Source: Planctomycetota bacterium
GTDB lineage: Bacteria > Planctomycetota > Brocadiia > Brocadiales > Bathyanammoxibiaceae
Direction of reading: 5' to 3'
Assembly (NCBI GenBank): GCA_030598065.1
Contig: JAUVQR010000125.1
Coordinates: 1 to 5,318, forward strand
DNA length: 5,318 bases
The translations under genes and the position numbers were made by a program. This document shows positions 1-4,973 of this stretch, one piece after another (the stretch's first letter is position 1; every line of letters begins with the position of its first letter). The notes below the pieces were generated by a model. It searched no databases. It saw only the letters and a program-made list of their open reading frames with translations, and had not been told where the DNA came from.

Positions 1-219
1 GTGGTACTAGGGCAGGTGGCGGCAACGGGTAACGTCCCGTGTCTCTCCTGCGGGTACGGCGTAGACTGCCCCACAAGCGCCGTTCCCTGGATCTTCGGCA
101 AGGTGGACAGCATAACAGACGACATGTTTCAGCGCATTGAAGACCAGCCGGAGGTGACGGAATTCGCAACGCGTCTCGGTAGAGAGATAGGGCAACGTCT
201 GCAGGGGCAGGCTGCATAG
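1..219 (+). CDS. C-terminal part of a possible flavodoxin-fold NAD(P)H-dependent oxidoreductase
   Basis: The reading frame is open from the first base to TAG at 217-219, so this is very likely the 3' end of a gene starting outside the window. The GTG at position 1 is not a convincing start because no ribosome site can be seen. The 72 visible residues contain a Cys cluster, CLSCGYGVDC (residues 15-24), followed by a Pro-rich turn and a helical tail ending in LGREIGQRLQG. A C-terminal helix of the type LGxxxGxxL is common in flavodoxin-like FMN reductases, and some of those carry Cys clusters near the C-terminus. This is family resemblance recalled from memory, and the FMN-binding part is not present to confirm it. 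The next gene follows after 41 bases on the same strand, so the two are probably co-transcribed. I am confident that it is coding and unsure of its function. Confidence 0.6.
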   Translation: MVLGQVAATGNVPCLSCGYGVDCPTSAVPWIFGKVDSITDDMFQRIEDQPEVTEFATRLGREIGQRLQGQAA

Positions 220-246
220 AGCAGAGCAGAACAGAACCCTTCGCAC

Positions 247-254
247 GGGAGGGG
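247..254 (+). promoter_or_regulatory. Strong Shine-Dalgarno site for the 453-residue protein
   Basis: A purine run, GGGAGGGG, lies just upstream of the ATG at 261, with its GGAGG core at 248-252 and 8 bases of spacing. It fixes the start of the downstream gene and suggests efficient translation. Confidence 0.8.
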
Positions 255-260
255 GGTATT

Positions 261-1622
261 ATGGACCAGGAAGTTTCTTTCGACTGGAAGCGCTGCCCGG
301 AAGCTGAGCGTTTTGTTCGAGGTCGCCTGAACGCCTTGCTTAAGGCGAACCAATGGGCCGCCGGCTTCGCGCGGTCTCTTGAAGAAAAGACCGCAACGCA
401 GTTCTGCGACTGGATAGACCACATAGTAATACCTTACACCGGGTACGACCATATCGCGCTTGAAAAGATTGGTTTCACCCAAAACCCACTCGCCGATACC
501 CTGTCAGGCGTCACCGCCTACTCACACCCGGGAGCGATCTTTCCCGACATCCTGGTAAGCGAAGACACAGAAGGACCCGTTCTGGAGATGGCCATTAAGG
601 CCGAGTCCATAGCGGCGTTTGCCGCCATCCACGGCATGACAAGCGCCGTGGAGGGTGAACCCATGAGCCGATATCGCAGGCTGGTGATAAACGAGGAGCA
701 TGGCACACGATTCATGGCCGTGGAACGCCGCGGTTACCGGGGCTATGTAGTAGAGAGGCCTGCGGGCGATTATTTTACCAAATACGCGGCGGCAGAGGCG
801 CTTTGGCGGTCCAGGTGCCGCTGGTTTGCAGACGATGAGGCCGGGTTCCGTGAGGCAGAGGGTACGGTCGACGAAATGATTTCCCTTGTGGGAAAAACCC
901 TTGCGACCTATCTTATCTTCAAGGTGGGACGCGAACACTGGGGATTCAGGAACCGGGCCGGGCGTGTCCAAAAGGGGCGTCAGGATTCTCTGGGTCTTGG
1001 ATGGGGAAATCACGACCACCACACGTTCAGATGCTCCCGGCAACACATGCCGAACCTGATAGGGATACTTGAAAAACTTGGCTTTCTCTGCCGGGAGCGA
1101 TTTTACGCCGGCAAAGAGGCCGGCTGGGGGGCGCAGGTGCTGGAAAACCCGGCGTTGCAGGTCGTGGTGTTCGCAGACCTGGACCTTTCGCCGAAGGAGA
1201 CGGAGATAGACTTCGCCCACGAATCCCTGCCCATGAAAAAGAAACTGGGCACGGTGGGGCTATGGGTCGGACTTCATGGTGAAAGTTTTTTCCAGGCCGG
1301 GCTACACCACGTTGCCGGCAGGTTTAATTTTGACCGCCTTCGGGACGACCTGGCGAAAGAGGGTATTGACAGTATGGAGCCGTTCTCAAACTTCGATTTC
1401 TTCAAGCAGGCGTTTCTGGCTGGTGAGATGTGGCAGGTAATACCCGAACGGACAAAGAAGCTGCTGGACGACGGCAGCATAACTCAGAAACAGTACAAGA
1501 GGTTTCTTAAACAGGGCGCAAGGGGCAGCCACCTGGAGGACCTGCAGAGGGGTGAGGGCTTTAAGGGGTTTAACCAAAAATCCGTCAGCGCGGTCATCAA
1601 GGCCACCGACCCGAGACGGTAG
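261..1622 (+). CDS. Uncharacterised 453-residue protein with a VOC-like (glyoxalase/dioxygenase fold) second half
   Basis: I do not recognise this protein as a named enzyme. It starts at ATG 261 behind a strong Shine-Dalgarno site and ends at TAG 1620-1622. It has no signal peptide or membrane segment and looks cytosolic. Residues 250-312 read like a vicinal-oxygen-chelate module: a His-rich strand (HDHHTF, 251-256), a helix (MPNLIGILEKLGF), then strands carrying FYAGKEAGWGAQVLE (281-295) and VVVFADLDL (301-309). Another strand-helix unit follows (TVGLWVGLHGESF, 331-343, then LHHVAGRFNFDRL). The N-terminal half also has short His-containing strands (IDHIVIPYTGYDHIALEKIGF region, 52-72; YSHPGAIF, 87-94). 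His 251, 253, 254, 349 and 350 with Glu 287 or 321 are possible metal ligands. Length is close to the DUF1338/2-oxoadipate dioxygenase group, but the signature segments do not match well. It is probably co-transcribed with the gene upstream. Coding status is very likely; the fold is tentative and the reaction unknown. Confidence 0.8.
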   Translation: MDQEVSFDWKRCPEAERFVRGRLNALLKANQWAAGFARSLEEKTATQFCDWIDHIVIPYTGYDHIALEKIGFTQNPLADTLSGVTAYSHPGAIFPDILVSEDTEGPVLEMAIKAESIAAFAAIHGMTSAVEGEPMSRYRRLVINEEHGTRFMAVERRGYRGYVVERPAGDYFTKYAAAEALWRSRCRWFADDEAGFREAEGTVDEMISLVGKTLATYLIFKVGREHWGFRNRAGRVQKGRQDSLGLGWGNHDHHTFRCSRQHMPNLIGILEKLGFLCRERFYAGKEAGWGAQVLENPALQVVVFADLDLSPKETEIDFAHESLPMKKKLGTVGLWVGLHGESFFQAGLHHVAGRFNFDRLRDDLAKEGIDSMEPFSNFDFFKQAFLAGEMWQVIPERTKKLLDDGSITQKQYKRFLKQGARGSHLEDLQRGEGFKGFNQKSVSAVIKATDPRR

Positions 1623-1693
1623 ATTGATGCTACGTTCGCAGGGCTAAAGCCCTGCGGCACCCCCGACATAAAAACCACCGATTCGAGACGGTA
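1603..1693. repeat. Imperfect direct repeat of the gene 3' end flanking a hairpin
   Basis: The last codons of the + strand gene (1603-1621, CCACCGACCCGAGACGGTA) recur at 1675-1693 as CCACCGATTCGAGACGGTA. They match at 17 of 19 positions with an offset of 72 bases. Weaker similarity (about 8 of 12) continues just upstream of both copies. Between the copies lie 53 bases containing the perfect hairpin at 1637-1656. This arrangement suggests either insertion of a small palindromic element with target duplication or a local duplication. No transposase is present. Confidence 0.75.
1637..1656. repeat. Perfect 8-bp palindromic hairpin (REP-like), possible bidirectional terminator
   Basis: CGCAGGGC (1637-1644) and GCCCTGCG (1649-1656) are exact inverse complements around a TAAA loop. 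The hairpin sits between two convergent genes, where it could stop or stabilise transcripts from both sides. Neither side carries a T-run, so it is not a classical intrinsic terminator. Its compact GC-rich form resembles interspersed extragenic palindromes, but only one copy is in this window, so a family cannot be shown here. Confidence 0.6.
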
Positions 1694-1703
1694 TGTTTAG
1701 TTG

Positions 1704-1719
1704 CCCGCGCGCTGGCGGG
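1704..1719 (-). terminator. Weak GC-rich hairpin just after the hisS stop
   Basis: CCCGC (1704-1708) and GCGGG (1715-1719) can pair around a 6-base loop, starting 2 bases beyond the hisS stop codon. There is no following T-run on the hisS strand. It could contribute to 3'-end formation together with the hairpin at 1637-1656. The stem is only 5 bp, so chance is a real alternative. Confidence 0.25.
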
Positions 1720-1721
1720 GT

Positions 1722-3044
1722 TCAGTCCCAGCTCTCGGCGTCCACCTGGGAGTACACCACAATCTGGTCCTCGGCCAGCAGCTTTTCCTTGCCCGTCTCC
1801 ATGTCTTTTAGCTTGACCTGTCCCTGCGCGAGCTCGTCGGGGCCTATCATGATGACCCTCCTTGCGCCCCGCTTATTTGCCGAACGCATCTGGGCCTTGA
1901 GGCTCCGACCCTCGTAGTCAAGGTCACAGGAGAGGCCCTGGGACCTCAGCTTCTGGGCAATCTTGAAGCACTCTTTGTGGGTCTCTTCCCCGATGGAGAT
2001 AAGATATACCTGTAGCCTGGGTTCTCCCTCGTCCATGGGCACCTTGTCCTGGTACGTCTTTTCGAGGGCGAGCATGCTGCTCTCCATACCTATGGCAAAT
2101 CCGACGGCGCCTGTGGGCGGTCCGCCTACATCCGCGATAAGGTTATCGTAGCGTCCTCCGGCGCAGATGGCGCTCCTCGCGCCAAGTGACGGCAGGACCA
2201 CCTCGTACACCGTCTTGGTGTAGTAATCAAGCCCTCTGACCAGGAACGGGTCCAGGTCGTACTTGACGTTTATGTCGGTAAGCGCCGCTTTGACGACGTC
2301 GAAGTGGTCTTTACAGGCCCTGCACATGTAGTTGTATATAACGGGCATCTTGTGGGCAATCTCCCTGCACCCCTTCTCCTTACAGTCAAGTACGCGGAAG
2401 ACGTTTCTCTCCATCCGCGCGAGGCAGAGCTCGCACAGGCTCTTCTTGTGCCGGGCCAACTCCTCTTTCAAGACCTTACGGTATGGCGGACGGCACTGCT
2501 CGCATCCGATGATGTTTAGCTTCAACTCATAATCAACCAGCGCCAGGCGGTCATAGACCTGAGTGGCCACGCCTATGGTCTCCACGTCCACCAGCGGGTC
2601 CATGGAGCCGACCGCCTCTATGCCCATCTGATGGAACTGTCTAAGGCGGCCCGCCTGGGGTCTCTCTTTCCGGAACTGTGGACCTATGTAGTAAAACTTC
2701 TGGAATTTCTGTGTCTTGTACATCTCATACTCGACGTAGGCGCGCATCACCCCGGCGGTGTTTTCAGGCCGGAGGGTGATTGATGAGTTCTCTCCATCGG
2801 CAAAGGTGTACATCTCCTTCTCCACTATGTCCGAGGTGTCGCCGATGCCCCTTACGAATAGTCCCGTGTCCTCAAACAACGGGGAGCGAATCTCGTGGTA
2901 ACCCGCCAGCTCAAATATCTCTCTGGCCACTTCCTCCAGCCAGCGCCAGAGACGCCACTGGTGGGGGAGAACGTCTACCATGCCCCTGGGCGCTCTTAGC
3001 CCGGTGGGTGCTTTCTTCGATTTCTTTTGCTCACCGCTTGTCAT
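1722..3044 (-). CDS. hisS: Histidyl-tRNA synthetase (class II)
   Basis: It attaches histidine to tRNA(His) using ATP, in the cytosol. The 440 residues show the family signatures in order: motif 1 region (GYHEIRSPLFEDTGLF, 48-63), LRPENT (91-96), motif 2 (FYYIGPQFRKERP, 117-129, with FHQMGIE after it), the HisA block RGLDYYTKTVYE (270-281) holding the catalytic Arg 270, HisB AGGRYD (295-300), motif 3 (AVGFAIGMES, 313-322) and the C-terminal anticodon-binding domain (about 343-430). The insertion domain between motif 2 and HisA carries eight Cys in pairs (181/184, 204/207, 221/226, 241/244). Length is close to the usual 420-440. Oddly, motif 3 normally ends in Glu-Arg, but here residue 322 is Ser (AGC). 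The N-terminal 12 residues are Lys-rich. The start is ATG, with AAAGG (3051-3055) 6 bases upstream and a near-consensus promoter at 3093-3120, so it is probably monocistronic. Identification is secure. Confidence 0.97.
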   Translation of the reverse strand: MTSGEQKKSKKAPTGLRAPRGMVDVLPHQWRLWRWLEEVAREIFELAGYHEIRSPLFEDTGLFVRGIGDTSDIVEKEMYTFADGENSSITLRPENTAGVMRAYVEYEMYKTQKFQKFYYIGPQFRKERPQAGRLRQFHQMGIEAVGSMDPLVDVETIGVATQVYDRLALVDYELKLNIIGCEQCRPPYRKVLKEELARHKKSLCELCLARMERNVFRVLDCKEKGCREIAHKMPVIYNYMCRACKDHFDVVKAALTDINVKYDLDPFLVRGLDYYTKTVYEVVLPSLGARSAICAGGRYDNLIADVGGPPTGAVGFAIGMESSMLALEKTYQDKVPMDEGEPRLQVYLISIGEETHKECFKIAQKLRSQGLSCDLDYEGRSLKAQMRSANKRGARRVIMIGPDELAQGQVKLKDMETGKEKLLAEDQIVVYSQVDAESWD

Positions 3045-3092
3045 GACCGACCTTTAACCTTTTCTATATCTAAGACTTATAAACACAACAGC

Positions 3093-3120
3093 ATTATAGC
3101 CATTGCGGCCTGAGTTTCAA
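3093..3120 (-). promoter_or_regulatory. Sigma-70-type promoter of hisS
   Basis: On the minus strand, TTGAAA (3115-3120) and a perfect TATAAT (3093-3098) are separated by 16 bases. Transcription would begin near 3086, giving a leader of about 42 bases. That is too short for a T-box, and no T-box features are visible, so regulation by uncharged tRNA(His) through such an element is not supported. Confidence 0.75.
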
Positions 3121-3137
3121 GCCTTTTAGAAACGGAC

Positions 3138-3166
3138 TTGGAATTTCCTGTGATTTATTGTATTTT
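3138..3166 (+). promoter_or_regulatory. Candidate weak promoter for the 53-residue membrane protein
   Basis: TTGGAA (3138-3143) and TATTTT (3161-3166) are 17 bases apart on the + strand, each matching 4 of 6 consensus bases. It would lie back to back with the hisS promoter and give a leader of roughly 130 bases. No stable structure or riboswitch is recognised in that leader. A TATATAAA stretch at 3261-3268 lies nearer the gene but has no fitting -35 box. Confidence 0.3.
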
Positions 3167-3287
3167 TAGCCGGACAGGTAGAGATGACCGGGACGAAAAT
3201 CTCTTGGAGTTTACCCCGTACATCCTCTATTGGCGTGAGAGGTCAGGGGTAACATCAGTCTATATAAAGACCAGGGACTTAGGGACG

Positions 3288-3292
3288 AAGGA
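3288..3292 (+). promoter_or_regulatory. Shine-Dalgarno site deciding the 53-residue ORF start
   Basis: AAGGA lies 8 bases before the ATG at 3301. This favours the short membrane-protein frame over the longer overlapping + strand frame at 3138-3380, whose ATG has no comparable site. Confidence 0.7.
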
Positions 3293-3300
3293 AACTGAAC

Positions 3301-3462
3301 ATGAGATTCTTGGGAAGGTTGTTTCAGCTTGTCGGGCTGCTGCTTGTGTTGGAGGCATTGTACTACGGGATAGTGCTTGATTCTATGGGTAAGGAGATGA
3401 CCTTCCTGATCATTGGCGGTGCGGTCTTTTATCTGGGAAGAATGATTGAAGCACGGGGGTAG
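3301..3462 (+). CDS. Small two-helix membrane protein (53 residues)
   Basis: The frame begins MRFLGRLFQLVGLL and ends RMIEARG at TAG 3460-3462. Residues about 6-26 form a hydrophobic helix and 33-48 (MTFLIIGGAVFYLGRM) form a second, joined by a short charged loop (DSMGKE). Both termini carry Arg, so by the positive-inside rule both should face the cytosol, giving a hairpin in the inner membrane. The pattern of an Arg-led first helix, a Glu-containing loop and a closing G-x-x-x-F-x-L-G-R motif resembles small uncharacterised membrane proteins I recall from many Gram-negative genomes, but I can name no function. It diverges from hisS and converges on the next small gene, with only 25 bases between stops. 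It is read in a different frame from a longer overlapping open frame, and the good ribosome site and coherent membrane topology make it the likelier gene. Confidence 0.7.
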   Translation: MRFLGRLFQLVGLLLVLEALYYGIVLDSMGKEMTFLIIGGAVFYLGRMIEARG

Positions 3463-3487
3463 TAACCGCCTGCCCGGTCGCATACGT

Positions 3488-3691
3488 CTACCTTGCCTTC
3501 TTTTTCAACCTCAATCTTCTGCGTGGTTGTCTCCGCTTTTTTTCCTGTTCTTCCAGGGCCCGCCGCACGCCAGGGTCCCTTATCCTGTCCCTTACAAAGA
3601 ACCTGCGGGCGAAGATCTGGATGGCAAAAAAAATGCCGATGGCAAGCGTAAGCCCTATGGCAGCTATGACTGCTTGAAGACCCTGCGACAT
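3488..3691 (-). CDS. Small single-helix membrane protein with a very basic C-terminal tail (67 residues)
   Basis: The protein opens with MSQGLQAVIAAIGL and has one hydrophobic helix at about residues 6-28, then a 40-residue tail with 19 Arg/Lys, ending in runs such as RRRLRLKKKAR. The charge distribution predicts a short N-terminus outside and the tail in the cytosol. The tail might contact acidic lipids, ribosomes or nucleic acid, which is inference from charge only. I chose ATG 3689-3691: AAGGG (3701-3705) lies 9 bases upstream, whereas the in-frame TTG at 3698-3700 directly abuts that site and would be too close. It lies 112 bases downstream of lpxB on the same strand and has a candidate promoter of its own. 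I do not recognise the family. A run of eight T in the helix codons is a possible slippage site. Confidence 0.65.
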   Translation of the reverse strand: MSQGLQAVIAAIGLTLAIGIFFAIQIFARRFFVRDRIRDPGVRRALEEQEKKRRQPRRRLRLKKKAR

Positions 3692-3756
3692 GTCACACAA
3701 CCCTTATATTCAAGACCGTATTGCTTCCTGCCAGCCTGGTGAGATTTAACAGCTAA

Positions 3757-3785
3757 ATTATAAATCCCGTCCAAATGGGGCGCAA
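3757..3785 (-). promoter_or_regulatory. Candidate promoter for the basic small membrane protein
   Basis: A perfect TATAAT (3757-3762 on the minus strand) is preceded after 17 bases by TTGCGC (3780-3785), a 3-of-6 match to the -35 consensus. The leader would be about 60 bases. The -35 box lies inside the arm of the hairpin at 3778-3801, so lpxB transcript ending and this start may overlap. Confidence 0.45.
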
Positions 3786-3801
3786 GCAATATTTCGCGCC
3801 C
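3778..3801. terminator. Hairpin after lpxB, possible weak terminator
   Basis: GGGCGC (3778-3783) pairs with GCGCCC (3796-3801) around a 12-base loop, 2 bases beyond the lpxB stop. On the lpxB strand it is followed by CATTT rather than a clean T-run, whereas TTTT follows it on the + strand. It may slow or end lpxB transcription, or only stabilise the 3' end. Confidence 0.4.
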
Positions 3802-3803
3802 TT

Positions 3804-4952
3804 TTACCCCTGGTCTGCGCCGTTTACCATGTTCAGCACCTCTGCGGCGGCGGCCGCTGATGCGCCGCTGCCCCCCATCACCGCCTTGACGCGCGCCAGT
3901 TCGCTTTTTACGTGCTTTCTTTTCTCTTCGTCCAGCATCAGCTCCAAGGCATGGTCGGTTATCCACTTATGGTCATCCCAGCACATGAGCGATTCAGGAA
4001 CAAGGTGCTCACCGGCCGCTTTATTGACAAGGCAGAGATAGGGCGTCTCTATATAAGGTTTTGCCACAAAGTAGGCTATTGGACTTATGCGGTAGGCAAC
4101 CACCATGGGCGTAAGATGGGCAGCCACCTCCAGGGTTACCGTTCCGGAACTTGTCAGGCAGACGCTGGACGCCTCGATGACCTCCGGCAGGTTGCCGATA
4201 ACTATCTCGAACGGTAATTTAAACCTGTTCGCGATTATCTCTATAAGGTCCATATTCCTCACATGGTGGCACGAGATGGCGAAACTGGCCTGCGGGTGTC
4301 TCTTGTGTATGTCCTGCGCGGCTCTCAGAAACAGCGGCAGGAGTTTGTATATCTCCTGCTCCCTGCTTCCGGGCAGGATTGAGACCAGGTATTCTCCCTT
4401 CTCGGCCCTGAGGCGGTCTACCAGGTCATTATCCTGCTCCCTCTTCTCCAGTTCATCGAATAATGGATGGCCCACGTATTTGCAGTTAAGGCCTGAACCG
4501 GCGTAAAACTCCTCCTCAAACGGGTATACAAGCAGCAACTTCTTGACCACTTTCCTGAATTTTTTTATCCTCCAGCTGCCGTGCGCCCATAGCTGGGGAC
4601 AGACATAATATATAACCGGCACGCCGCGCCGGGCGGCCGCATGGGCAAGGTGCATATTAAAGCCCGCGTAATCTATCAGCACCACAACGTTGGGCTTCTT
4701 TTCTTCGAAGAAACGCTTGCAGTCGTTGTATATCTGCCAGAGGGTGGGTATCTTGACCAGCGTGCTTGCCCACATAATCGCATGGTCGTCCATAGCATGC
4801 AGACTGTGAAGACCGGCATCGTGCATTCTCTGTATTCCCAGGCCGTGAAATTCCACCTCCGGGTCCCTGTTGAACACCTCCTTCATCAGGTTAGCTCCAT
4901 GCATATCACCCGAAGGGTCGCCCACGCTTATGAATATCTTTTTCCCGGCCAA
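3804..4952 (-). CDS. lpxB: Lipid-A-disaccharide synthase
   Basis: It condenses UDP-2,3-diacylglucosamine with lipid X to give the lipid A disaccharide at the cytosolic face of the inner membrane. At 382 residues it has the same length as the E. coli enzyme. Visible landmarks are the N-terminal nucleotide-fold loop SVGDPSGDMHGAN (9-21), LIDYAGFN (92-99) whose Asp 94 should match the catalytic Asp 98 of E. coli, CPQLWAHGSWRIKK (118-131), YPFEEEFY (143-150), GHPLFDEL (161-168), ILPGSREQEI (192-201) with the essential Arg 197, and SGTVTLEVA (269-277), the sugar-nucleotide site of this GT-B family. Translation begins at TTG 4950-4952: GGAG (4960-4963) lies 7 bases upstream and the next residues are the expected first strand. 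The gene starts 21 bases after the upstream membrane-protein stop, suggesting co-transcription. Other lpx genes are not in view. Identification is secure; only the exact start has slight doubt. Confidence 0.97.
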   Translation of the reverse strand: MAGKKIFISVGDPSGDMHGANLMKEVFNRDPEVEFHGLGIQRMHDAGLHSLHAMDDHAIMWASTLVKIPTLWQIYNDCKRFFEEKKPNVVVLIDYAGFNMHLAHAAARRGVPVIYYVCPQLWAHGSWRIKKFRKVVKKLLLVYPFEEEFYAGSGLNCKYVGHPLFDELEKREQDNDLVDRLRAEKGEYLVSILPGSREQEIYKLLPLFLRAAQDIHKRHPQASFAISCHHVRNMDLIEIIANRFKLPFEIVIGNLPEVIEASSVCLTSSGTVTLEVAAHLTPMVVAYRISPIAYFVAKPYIETPYLCLVNKAAGEHLVPESLMCWDDHKWITDHALELMLDEEKRKHVKSELARVKAVMGGSGASAAAAAEVLNMVNGADQG

Positions 4953-4963
4953 TCTCTCTCTCC
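4953..4963 (-). promoter_or_regulatory. lpxB ribosome site with a (GA)5 spacer before a TTG start
   Basis: The minus strand reads GGAGAGAGAGA immediately before TTG. The GGAG at 4960-4963 is the best anti-16S match, and the spacer is a dinucleotide run (4953-4962, five units). The non-ATG start with a repeat-based spacer suggests modest translation, or coupling to the upstream gene. Confidence 0.6.
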
Positions 4964-4973
4964 GCCAAATAAA

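Noticed and set aside
522..1220. Long minus-strand open frame of 232 codons opposite the 453-residue protein
   Set aside because: It lies fully inside a well-supported + strand gene, has no clear ribosome site, and its translation is Arg/Pro/His-rich without domain features, as expected of an antisense frame in GC-rich DNA.
261..1622. Assignment as a DUF1338 2-oxoadipate dioxygenase (HglS/YdcJ-like)
   Set aside because: Length is similar and His/Glu spacing can be made to fit loosely, but the characteristic segments around the metal ligands are not recognisable, so only a general VOC-like call is kept.
1693..1917. 74-codon + strand frame over the end of hisS
   Set aside because: It overlaps the conserved anticodon-binding domain of hisS on the other strand and has no ribosome site.
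3045..3092. T-box or histidine attenuator in the hisS leader
   Set aside because: The leader predicted from the promoter is about 42 bases, with no His codon run, no T-box sequence and no terminator hairpin.
3138..3380. 80-codon + strand frame overlapping the 53-residue gene
   Set aside because: Its ATG overlaps the candidate -35 region and has no ribosome site, and the product has no coherent features. The overlapping 53-residue frame has a Shine-Dalgarno site and membrane topology.
3211..3483. 90-codon minus-strand frame across the small membrane gene
   Set aside because: It is antisense to the 53-residue gene, low in hydrophobic or domain structure, and lacks a convincing start.
4105..4506. 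133-codon + strand frame inside lpxB
   Set aside because: It is antisense to a secure lpxB gene, is Ser/Arg/Cys-rich, and shows no family signature.
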